Shown: in pieces, positions 33,837 through 41,594 of the stretch
Numbering within the stretch: position 1 is the first letter of the stretch
Layout: each line of letters opens with the position of its first letter
DNA from: Caenispirillum bisanense
Lineage (GTDB): Bacteria; Pseudomonadota; Alphaproteobacteria; Rhodospirillales; Rhodospirillaceae
Direction of reading: 5' to 3'
Assembly: GCF_900230255.1 (NCBI RefSeq)
Contig: NZ_OCNJ01000007.1
Location: 124,001-188,000, forward strand
DNA length: 64,000 nt
Notes under the pieces: generated by a model
The model's input: the letters and a program-made list of their open reading frames with translations, nothing else
What the model was told of the DNA's origin: nothing
The model's database searches: none
Position numbers and translations under genes: made by a program

Positions 33837-34712
33837 ATGGTTCTCGATGCCGACGCGGCCTGGCGGCTGGTGCTGGCGCTGCGCGACCGGCCCTGCGACC
33901 GCCACACGGCGGCCGACTTGACGGTCCGCCCCGACGGCGGCTGGACCGCGCCGGAGCCACCTGTGCCCGAGGTACGGGCGCTGCTCGACCTCTACCTGCC
34001 GCTGGCGGCCTCCGGGACCTGGGTGCTCGGTCACCTCGGGCAGAGCCTGGACGGCCGCATCGCCTGCGAGAGCGGCCATTCGGCGGCGCTCAACGACGAC
34101 CCCAACCTCGATCACCTGCACCGCCTGCGGGCGCTGGCCGACGCCGTGGTGGTGGGCGCCGGCACCGCGCGGGCCGACGACCCGCGCCTGACCACCCGCC
34201 GCGTCGCCGGCACCTCGCCGGTGCGGGTGGTGCTGGCCGGCGCCCGGCCGCTCGCCCCTGGCCTGCGCCTGTTCACCGACGGCGCGGCGCCGACGCTGGT
34301 GATCCGCACCGCCGCCGCCGCGCCCTGCCCGCCCGGCGTTCCCTGCGTGACCGTCGACGCCGGCCCCGACGGGGCTCCGGCGCCCGCGGCCGTCTGCGCC
34401 GCCCTGGCCCGCCGTGGCCTGCGGCGGGTGTTCGTGGAAGGCGGCGGGCGGACCGTCTCCGCCTTCTTCGAGGCCGGTGTACTGGACCGCCTGCAGATCT
34501 GCGTCGCGCCGTTGCTCATCGGCGCCGGGGTGCCCGCCATGACCCTGCCGCCCGTCGCCGCCCTCGGCGACGCGGTGCGCCTGGACGGCCGCTGGCTACC
34601 CATGGGGCGCGACATGCTGTTCGATTGCGTGTTGCGGCAGGACGGCCCGGCAGCGGCCGAAGACGGCGCCGACGACGAGCGCCGCGGCTTGGCCGACCGC
34701 GTCGGGGTCTGA
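33837..34712 (+). CDS. RibD C-terminal-domain (DHFR-like) reductase family protein
   Basis: A 291-residue protein. Residues about 62-270 match the reductase domain that RibD uses on a deaminated riboflavin precursor: GHLGQSLDGRIA, VVVGAGTARADDP, and VEGGGRTVSAF are the conserved landmarks. The N-terminal 60 residues are additional. Stand-alone members are NADPH reductases, often of unknown substrate. ATG 33837 is preferred to the ATG nine bases earlier because GAGGAGG lies about eight bases upstream of it, versus directly adjacent to the earlier one. It converges on the hydrolase gene with only five bases between the stops. Confidence 0.8.
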   Translation: MVLDADAAWRLVLALRDRPCDRHTAADLTVRPDGGWTAPEPPVPEVRALLDLYLPLAASGTWVLGHLGQSLDGRIACESGHSAALNDDPNLDHLHRLRALADAVVVGAGTARADDPRLTTRRVAGTSPVRVVLAGARPLAPGLRLFTDGAAPTLVIRTAAAAPCPPGVPCVTVDAGPDGAPAPAAVCAALARRGLRRVFVEGGGRTVSAFFEAGVLDRLQICVAPLLIGAGVPAMTLPPVAALGDAVRLDGRWLPMGRDMLFDCVLRQDGPAAAEDGADDERRGLADRVGV

Positions 34713-34717
34713 ACGGG

Positions 34718-35557
34718 TCAGGCGCTTTCGCGCCGCCTCGTCACCTCGTCCACCCAGGCGGCGATGCGCTCGCCGGCGCCGTAGTCGTAGAGATTGGCGT
34801 GCAAAGCACCGGGGTAGACGTGCAGCCGTTTCGGCTCGCTGGCCTTGGCGTAGAGGGCGCGGGCCATCTCCACCGGCACCAGATCGTCGTCCTCGCCGTG
34901 CAGCAGGAACACCGGGCAGCGGATGCGGCCGATCTTGGCCAGCGTCTCGAAGCGGTCGCGGGTCAGGCGGTGCACCGGCAGCCAGGGGTACTGCCGCTTG
35001 CCGACGGCGGGGATGGACACGAAGGCCGCCTCCAGCACCAGGGCGGCGGGCGGGTGCTCCAGCGCCAGTTGGGCGGCGACGCCGGAACCCAGGCTCTCGC
35101 CGTGGATGACCAGCCGGTCCTCGACCACGCCCTCCTGCGCCAGCACGAAGCGGCGGGCGGCGCGGGCGTCGGCGTAGAGGCCCTGTTCGGTCGGCGAGCC
35201 GGGATTGCCGCCGTATCCGCGGTAGTCGAACAGCAGCAGGCCCATGCCGGCCTCGCGGCAGGCCGCCGCCTTGAAGGCGCAGTCGGCCAGGTTGCCGGCG
35301 TTGCCGTGGCAGTAGAGCACGACGGGACGCTCGGGCGCGGCCGGCGGCAGCCACCAGGCGTTCAGGGCGAGCCCGTCCTCGGCGGTCAGCGTCACCACCC
35401 GCATGTCGGGCACGCCGGCCGCCGCCGGATCGGGCTGCGTCGTCGTGGGGGCGTAGAGCAGCGCCCGCTGGCGCAGGTACATGTAGGCGACGGCACCGGC
35501 GTACATCACCAGCACCGCCACCAGGGCCCACAGGATGGTGTTGAGCAGGATGGTCAC
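34718..35557 (-). CDS. Membrane-anchored alpha/beta hydrolase
   Basis: A 279-residue serine hydrolase with one N-terminal transmembrane helix (about residues 6-26), so probably tethered with the catalytic domain outside. The likely triad is Ser155 in HGESLGSG, Asp224 in GEDDDLVP and His253 in GALHANLY. It resembles the BEM46/YfhR group. No ATG fits the start; GTG 35557 (VTILLNT) is used, with a weak ribosome site. The gene follows prfB by 41 bases on the same strand and may be co-transcribed. Confidence 0.8.
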   Translation of the reverse strand: MTILLNTILWALVAVLVMYAGAVAYMYLRQRALLYAPTTTQPDPAAAGVPDMRVVTLTAEDGLALNAWWLPPAAPERPVVLYCHGNAGNLADCAFKAAACREAGMGLLLFDYRGYGGNPGSPTEQGLYADARAARRFVLAQEGVVEDRLVIHGESLGSGVAAQLALEHPPAALVLEAAFVSIPAVGKRQYPWLPVHRLTRDRFETLAKIGRIRCPVFLLHGEDDDLVPVEMARALYAKASEPKRLHVYPGALHANLYDYGAGERIAAWVDEVTRRRESA

Positions 35558-35598
35558 GCGCCGGCCGGCCCCGTCTCCGCACAGAGAAGCGGCGGGCC

Positions 35599-36730
35599 TC
35601 AGCCCGCCGCCGTCTCGCCTCGCCGTTCGGTGCCCGTCAGCTTCGACGCCAGGGACGCCTGCATGAACGGGTCGATGTCGCCGTCCAGCACGCCCTGGGT
35701 GTCGGAGGTTTCCACCCCCGTGCGCAGGTCCTTCACCATCTGGTAGGGCTGCAGCACGTAGGAGCGGATCTGGTGGCCCCAGCCGATGTCGGACTTGGCG
35801 TCCTCGGTGGCCTGGGCCGCCTCCTCGCGGCGGCGCAGTTCCGCCTCGTACAGGCGGGCGCGCAGCATCTTCATCGCGTGATCGCGGTTCTGGTGCTGCG
35901 AGCGTTCCGACTGACACGCCACCACGATGCCGCTCGGCATGTGGGTGATGCGCACGGCCGACTCGGTCCGGTTCACGTGCTGACCGCCGGCGCCCGAGGC
36001 GCGGTAGGTGTCCACGCGCAGATCCTTGTCGAGGATCTCGATCTCGATGGTGTCGTCCACCACCGGATAGACCCAGACCGACGAGAAACTGGTGTGGCGC
36101 CGCGCCGCGCTGTCGTAGGGCGAGATGCGCACCAGGCGGTGCACGCCGCTCTCCGTCTTCAGCCAGCCGAAGGCGTTGTGGCCCGAGACCTTGACGGTGG
36201 CCGACTTGATGCCCGCCTCTTCGCCGTCGCTCTCTTCCACGTATTCCACCTTGTAGCCGTGCTGTTCGGCCCAGCGGGTGTACATGCGCAACAGGATCTG
36301 CGCCCAGTCCTGCGCCTCGGTGCCGCCGGCGCCGGCGTTCACCTGGAGGTAGCAGTCGTTGGAGTCGGCCTCGCCGGACAGCAGGCTTTCCAGCTCCGCC
36401 TTGGCGACCTGATCCTTCAGCGCCCGCAGGCCCTGCTCGCCCTCGACGACGGTGTCCTCGTCGTCCTCCATCTCACCCAGTTCGATGAGCGTCAGCGCAT
36501 CGTCCAGATCCTTCTGGATGCCGTGGTAGCGGTCGAGGTTGGTCTGCAGCTGCGTGCGCTCGCGCATGAGCTTCTGGGCCCGCGCGGCGTCGTTCCACAG
36601 GTTGGGGTCTTCTACGATCGCGTTCAGCTCGTCGAGCCGTCTTACAGCCTGATCGTAGTCAAAGATGCCTCCTCAGCAGTGCCATCGACTGCTTGATCTC
36701 GGAGACCATGGTTTCGGTTTCGGCCTTCAT
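35599..36730 (-). CDS. prfB: Peptide chain release factor 2 with programmed +1 frameshift
   Basis: Recognises UGA and UAA stop codons and releases the finished peptide. The reading frame is in two parts: 36730 to 36662 (23 codons, MKAETETMV...), then, after skipping one base (36661), 36660 to 35599. The joined protein is 376 residues. In the second part [12 protein letters not shown] carries the GGQ loop, and the codon-recognition tripeptide appears as SPY where E. coli has SPF. ATG 36730 is used because GGAGG is at the right spacing; an ATG two codons earlier is too close to it. The frameshift lets RF2 control its own level. Confidence 0.95.
36658..36673 (-). promoter_or_regulatory. prfB programmed frameshift element
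   Basis: Read leftward: AGGAGG, three bases, CTT TGA C. The internal Shine-Dalgarno-like AGGAGG (36668-36673), the slippery CTT codon and in-frame UGA followed by C form the known RF2 autoregulation site. When RF2 is scarce the ribosome slips +1 at CTT. Confidence 0.95.
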
Positions 36731-36817
36731 GTTCATCCTCCCATGACGGCATGAGGGTCTTACTTACGGAAAAGACGCCGCCGGAACAACCCTTTCGCGC
36801 CGACCGTGCCGAAAGAG

Positions 36818-36849
36818 TCGGGGCGCCGCCCTTGCAGGCGGCGCCCCGA
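36818..36849 (-). terminator. Intrinsic terminator of mrcA
   Basis: Perfect 13-base stem TCGGGGCGCCGCC / GGCGGCGCCCCGA with a six-base loop. It is 19 bases after the mrcA stop and on the minus strand is followed by CTCTTTC. Confidence 0.8.
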
Positions 36850-36867
36850 TCCCGGTTGCGGCTGGCG

Positions 36868-39573
36868 TCAGTACAGGCCGCCGGCCGTCGGCGCGCGGGT
36901 GGCGCCGCCGCCGTCGCCCGGTGCACCGCCCGGCATGCCGGGAACGGCGCCGGTCTCGGACCAGGCATCGCCCTCGCCGGCCCCGAAGCCGTCGCCGGTG
37001 AAGCCCTGCGGCCCCACCGCATAGTCCGGCTCGCCGACGCGCTGGCTGGAGTACGGCGTCTGGCCCGGCTTGAAGGCCTCCAGGATGACGCGGCCGGTGC
37101 CCGGCATGGCCGGCAGGCCGCTGTCGTGGTCGACGCGCACCAGCTGCACGCCCGAGGGGATGCGGAACGGCGTCGCCTTGCCGTCGAGCGCCGCGGCCAT
37201 GAAGTCCTTGAAGATGGGCGCCGCCACCGACGAGCCGGTCTCCTTCGGGCCGAGCGTCTTGGGATCGTCGAAGCCGACGAAGACGCCCACCACCAGGTCG
37301 GGCGAGAAGCCGACGAACCAGGTGTCGAAGCTGTCGTTGGAGGTGCCCGTCTTGCCCGCCAGGGGCACGCCCAGTTCGGCGATGCGCTGGCCGGTGCCGC
37401 GCAGCACCACGCCTTCCAGGATGGAGGTCATCTGGTAGGCCGTCACCGGGTCCACCAGTTGCTGCCGCGCATCGGGCACCGCCGGCACCGCCTGCTCCTG
37501 CCAGAACACACCGCCGCAGTCCGGGCAGGTGCGGTCGTCGTGGCGGAAGATGGTGTGGCCGGTGCGATCCTGGATGCGGTCGATGAGGGTCGGCGTCACC
37601 TTCTTGCCGCCGTTGACGATCTGCGCGTAGGCCGTGGTCAGGCGCAGCACCGTCGTCTCGCCGGCACCGAGGGAGTAGGACAGCATCTCGGGCATGTTGT
37701 CGAAGATACCGAAGCGCTCGGCCATCTCGGCCACCTTGTCCATGCCGACGGCGTGGGCGAGGCGGACCGTCATCAGGTTGCGCGACTTCTCGATGCCGAT
37801 GCGCAGGGTCGACGGGCCGTAGAACTCGCCCGAGTAGTTCTTCGGGCGCCACTTGGGCAGGCCGGGGCCCTGGTCGAACTCCACCGGCGCGTCGAGGATG
37901 ATGGACGACGGCGTGTAGCCGTTCTCCAGCGCCGTCATGTAGACGAAGGGCTTGAACGACGAGCCGGGCTGGCGCCACGCCTGGGTGGCGCGGTTGAACT
38001 CCGACGCCTCCAGCGAGAAGCCGCCGACCATGGCGAGCACGCGGCCCGTGTGCGGGTCCATGGCGACCATGGCGCCGTTGACGTTGGGCACCTGGCGCAG
38101 CAGGAAGCGGTTGGGCACGTCACCGGCGGTGGCGGCGGCCGGCTGGACGCCCTCCTCCGCCTTGGCCGCCTTGGCCCCGGCCTCTTCCACCAGCACCAAG
38201 TCGCCCACCTTCACCACGTCGGCCATGGACTTGGGCGCAGCGCCGAAGCGCTGGTTCTCCAGCCACTGGCGAGCCCACTTGGTGTCGTCGAAGGTGAGCG
38301 TACCGGCGCGGCCGCGCAGGCCGATGCGGGCTTCCTTGGGCGAAACCTCCAGCACCACGGCCATTTCCCACTCGGGCAGCGCGCCGCCGGGGCGCGGAAC
38401 GTCGCCGAGCTTGCGCGCCCAATCTTCGGTGCCGTCGAAGTGCGCGACCGGACCGCGCCAGCCGTGGCGGCGGTCGTAGTCCATCAGGCCCTCGCGCATC
38501 ACGCGGGTGGCGATGCCCTGCAGGCGCGGCTCCAGCGACGTGCGCACGGCGAGGCCGCCCTTGTAGAGCATGGTGTCGCCGTAGCGCTGCTGCAGTTCGC
38601 GGCGCACTTCCTCGGCGAAATAGGCGCCCTCGGCGACGATCTGCGTCTCTTCGCGCGGGCGCACGATCAGCGGCTCGTTCCACGCCTGCTCCGCTTCCTC
38701 GCGGGTGATGCGGCCGTCTTCGAGCATGCGCCCGATGACCCAGTCGCGGCGGCCCTTGGCGGCCTCGGGGTGGCGGAACGGGTTGTAGTTGTTGGGCGCC
38801 TTGGGCAGCGCCGCCAGATAGGCCATCTCGCCGATGGACAGCTGATCGAGCGACTTGTTGAAGTAGTTCATGGCCGCCGCGGCGACGCCATAAGACCCGC
38901 CGCCGAGGTAGATCTCGTTCAGGTACAACTCCAGGATGTGATCCTTGGAGAAGGCCTGCTCGATGCGGAAGGAGAGGATCGCTTCCTTGATCTTGCGGTC
39001 GATGGAGACCTCGTTGGTCAGCAGGAAGTTCTTGGCCACCTGCTGCGTGATGGTCGAGGCGCCTTCGGGGCGCCGGCCGCTGCCGTAGTTCTTCACGTTG
39101 GTGACGACGGCGCGCAGCAGGCCTTTGAAGTCGAGGCCGGGGTGCGTGTAGAAATTCTGGTCCTCGGCCGAGATGAAGGCGTCGATGACCAGCCGGGGCA
39201 TGGCCTCCACCGGCACGAAGACGCGCTTCTGCACCGCGTATTCGGTGATGAGGCGGCCGTCGCCGGCGTAGATGCGGGTCGACACCGCAGGCTCGTAGTC
39301 GGCCAGCTGGGTGTGGTCCGGCAGGTCGCGGCCGTAGTAGTAGAGCGCCCCGGCGATGATCGCGACGCCGACGATGGCGCCGAGGAACGCGAGGCTGAGC
39401 GCGCCCACCACGAAGCGGCCGAACAGCGAACGCCGCTTGCGCGGTGCCCCTTGCGCGCCCTTCCGCGTCTTCTTCGCTCCGTCGTCGCCGCCGCCTTTCG
39501 GCCGCCGCGGGCGGGGAGTGTCGTGCGGGTCGCGCTCGGCGCGCAGCTCCGGCTTCCTGGTCTCGTCCGTCAT
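36868..39573 (-). CDS. mrcA: Penicillin-binding protein 1A (bifunctional)
   Basis: A 901-residue murein synthase. After a charged, Arg-rich cytoplasmic start there is one membrane helix (about 52-75). The GT51 transglycosylase domain (about 95-270) has the catalytic Glu137 in EDQNFYTHPG. The transpeptidase domain (about 480-770) has Ser538-x-x-Lys541 in GSSFKPF, SRN, and Lys741-Thr-Gly in GKTGTSND. An OB-like insert lies between. A CPDCGG segment near residue 690 has a CxxC not found in the E. coli protein. The Gly/Pro-rich tail is disordered. It follows the amidase gene, as is usual in alphaproteobacteria. Confidence 0.95.
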   Translation of the reverse strand: MTDETRKPELRAERDPHDTPRPRRPKGGGDDGAKKTRKGAQGAPRKRRSLFGRFVVGALSLAFLGAIVGVAIIAGALYYYGRDLPDHTQLADYEPAVSTRIYAGDGRLITEYAVQKRVFVPVEAMPRLVIDAFISAEDQNFYTHPGLDFKGLLRAVVTNVKNYGSGRRPEGASTITQQVAKNFLLTNEVSIDRKIKEAILSFRIEQAFSKDHILELYLNEIYLGGGSYGVAAAAMNYFNKSLDQLSIGEMAYLAALPKAPNNYNPFRHPEAAKGRRDWVIGRMLEDGRITREEAEQAWNEPLIVRPREETQIVAEGAYFAEEVRRELQQRYGDTMLYKGGLAVRTSLEPRLQGIATRVMREGLMDYDRRHGWRGPVAHFDGTEDWARKLGDVPRPGGALPEWEMAVVLEVSPKEARIGLRGRAGTLTFDDTKWARQWLENQRFGAAPKSMADVVKVGDLVLVEEAGAKAAKAEEGVQPAAATAGDVPNRFLLRQVPNVNGAMVAMDPHTGRVLAMVGGFSLEASEFNRATQAWRQPGSSFKPFVYMTALENGYTPSSIILDAPVEFDQGPGLPKWRPKNYSGEFYGPSTLRIGIEKSRNLMTVRLAHAVGMDKVAEMAERFGIFDNMPEMLSYSLGAGETTVLRLTTAYAQIVNGGKKVTPTLIDRIQDRTGHTIFRHDDRTCPDCGGVFWQEQAVPAVPDARQQLVDPVTAYQMTSILEGVVLRGTGQRIAELGVPLAGKTGTSNDSFDTWFVGFSPDLVVGVFVGFDDPKTLGPKETGSSVAAPIFKDFMAAALDGKATPFRIPSGVQLVRVDHDSGLPAMPGTGRVILEAFKPGQTPYSSQRVGEPDYAVGPQGFTGDGFGAGEGDAWSETGAVPGMPGGAPGDGGGATRAPTAGGLY

Positions 39574-39690
39574 CCTGTCGGGTATCCGTGATCGCCCGTG
39601 GTAGGGCCCATGCCCTCATCAACGTGTCGCGGCGCGGTATAGCACGACACCGGGGCAACATTAAGGCCGGAGGGGTGCCGGGGCTGCCCC

Positions 39691-40962
39691 TTACGGACGA
39701 TAGGCCTTCTGCGTTCGGCTGAAGAAGCCGTCAAGCGTCCGTTCCAGCGCCTTGCCCAATTTCGCGCGATAGGCCGCCTGGCGCAACAGGCGTTCCTCGT
39801 CGGCGTTGGACAGATACCCCATTTCGACGAGGATGGAGGGCACGTCCGGCGCCTTCAGCACGGCGAAGCCGGCGAAGCGGTGGCTCTGGCGCAGCAGCTT
39901 GACGTCGCGCTGCAGCTCGTCGATGAGCTGCTCGGCGATACGCGACGACAGGTTCATGGTCTCGCGTTGGGCGAGATCGATGAGGATGTTGGTGACCTCG
40001 ACGCTTTCGTGGCTGAGGTCGATGCCGGCGATGATGTCGGCCTTGTTTTCCTTGTCGGCGAGCGCCGCCGCCTCGGAGTCAGACGCCTTCTCCGACAGGG
40101 TGTAGACCGACAGGCCGCGCACGGCCGGGTTCTTGATGCTGTCGGCGTGCAGCGAGATGAACAGGTCGGCATCGTGCCGGCGCGCCACCTCGAAGCGGTC
40201 GCGCAGCGGCAGGAAGATGTCGCGGTCGCGCGTCAGCACCACCTTGAAGCGGCCCGACTTCTGCAGGATGTCGCGGAACTCGCGCGCCGCCGCCAGGGTG
40301 ATGTTCTTTTCGTAGACGCCCGAGGCCCCGATGGCACCGGGGTCGACGCCGCCGTGCCCGGGATCGAGCACGATGACCTTGGGGCGGTTGGGGTCGCGCG
40401 GCGGCTGCGTCGCCTGCGGCGCCGGCCGCAGGGCGGCCTCCTGCACGCCGCCGGTCGGCTCGGGTGCCGTCTTCAGGCTGCCGATGCGACGCTCCGGCCC
40501 CGCCGCGGCGAGGAACTGCGCGGCGGTGGTTTCCTGCAGGTCGAGCACGAAGCGCCAGCCGGCCTGCCCGTTGGGCGGCAGCAGGAAGGCCTGCTTGACC
40601 GTGGCGGGACGCACGAGGTCGAGCACGACGCGCGACTGGCCGGGCTGGAAGAGGCCCCAGCGCAGGGCGGAAACGACGCCCTTGGCGGGCGGCAGGTTTT
40701 CCTCGCCGAAGCTCCACTCCACCTCGGGCAGGTCGAGCACGATGCGGTTGGGCTCGGTCAGCGTGAACAGGCTGAAGTCGATCGCCTGCGACACGTCGAG
40801 GACGAAGCGGGTGAATTCCTGGTGATTGCCGAGCCGCACGGCGGAGGCGCGCACCGCCGCCCACGCCTCGGACGGGCGCAGAACGCCACCGAGTGCGGCC
40901 GTGGCGGCGGCACCCAGCATCACCATGCGTCGCGTCACTGTCGGGAAGGGCCAGGCGGCCAT
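39691..40962 (-). CDS. amiC: N-acetylmuramoyl-L-alanine amidase with AMIN domain
   Basis: A 423-residue periplasmic amidase that cuts stem peptides from glycan strands during cell separation. The start (TRRMVMLGAA, residues 10-19) looks like a Tat signal as in AmiA/AmiC. An AMIN domain (about 40-150) is followed by an Amidase_3 domain (about 200-415). Zinc ligands are likely His in DPGHGG, Glu in VYEKNI, His in SLHAD, and the catalytic Glu in LVEMGYLSN. It is divergent from rne and upstream of mrcA on the same strand. The symbol is by similarity of architecture. Confidence 0.9.
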   Translation of the reverse strand: MAAWPFPTVTRRMVMLGAAATAALGGVLRPSEAWAAVRASAVRLGNHQEFTRFVLDVSQAIDFSLFTLTEPNRIVLDLPEVEWSFGEENLPPAKGVVSALRWGLFQPGQSRVVLDLVRPATVKQAFLLPPNGQAGWRFVLDLQETTAAQFLAAAGPERRIGSLKTAPEPTGGVQEAALRPAPQATQPPRDPNRPKVIVLDPGHGGVDPGAIGASGVYEKNITLAAAREFRDILQKSGRFKVVLTRDRDIFLPLRDRFEVARRHDADLFISLHADSIKNPAVRGLSVYTLSEKASDSEAAALADKENKADIIAGIDLSHESVEVTNILIDLAQRETMNLSSRIAEQLIDELQRDVKLLRQSHRFAGFAVLKAPDVPSILVEMGYLSNADEERLLRQAAYRAKLGKALERTLDGFFSRTQKAYRP

Positions 40963-41594
40963 GATCCCCCTCGCGGCCGTCGTCTGCGGTATGGGCTCGT
41001 CGGGAAGGCAACCTGCCCAGTTAACAAACGCTTAAGCAGGTACCTTGATAAAACGGATCATCCCCGAATCGGAGTCGGGACGCAAGGAAAACCCGCGCGA
41101 CTCCGCAGATTCTTCGACGCAGGGCGCATCCGTCGCCCCTGCCGGACGGCTGTGGCGGGCAACAAACCGTTGTGCGGGGCGCCGCCCGTCGCTATGTTGG
41201 ACTTGCGAATTTCCGCTGTCGGCGGAAATCCCTGCCGCCCGGTCGCGATGCTCCGGGTCCGGCGCCCGAATGGGGCGGCCGGATCGGAACGGCGCCTCCC
41301 GGCAGACGGACTCCCCGGGCTCCCCGCCCGGCCGCCGCCGACGGCCTGTTCGAGATTTTGTGTCCGAGGCCTTCATGCAGTCCCGCGGCATTCCGATGTC
41401 GATGCACCCACCGACCGTGCCCGCCGTGCCCCTTCGGGCGCCGCGCGGGGCGAGCGCGCCGCCGTGCGCGCCGTCGGGGAGTGAACGCATCGCCGTCGCC
41501 GCCGCCGTTTCCGCACCCGGCCTCGTCGGATCGACCTCCCGTCCAGGATGGCGCACAGATCGCCGCCGGGCGGGACTGCGGAGTCAGACAGTTA
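40963..41594 (+). other. Long region before rne, probable 5' leader
   Basis: A stretch of 632 bases between the divergent amidase and rne starts. No supported gene is found. It contains the perfect hairpin ATTTCCGC / GCGGAAAT (41209-41229, five-base loop). In E. coli and others rne has a long structured leader that RNase E itself cleaves to limit its own level; the same could hold here, which is inference. Confidence 0.5.

Noticed and set aside
36751-39591. 946-codon frame opposite mrcA
   Set aside because: Antisense shadow; low-complexity, no domain landmark.
41172-41594. N-terminal extension of RNase E
   Set aside because: The stretch is Arg/Pro-rich noise; RNase E proteins start directly with MxKRMLIDA-type sequence, found at 41595.
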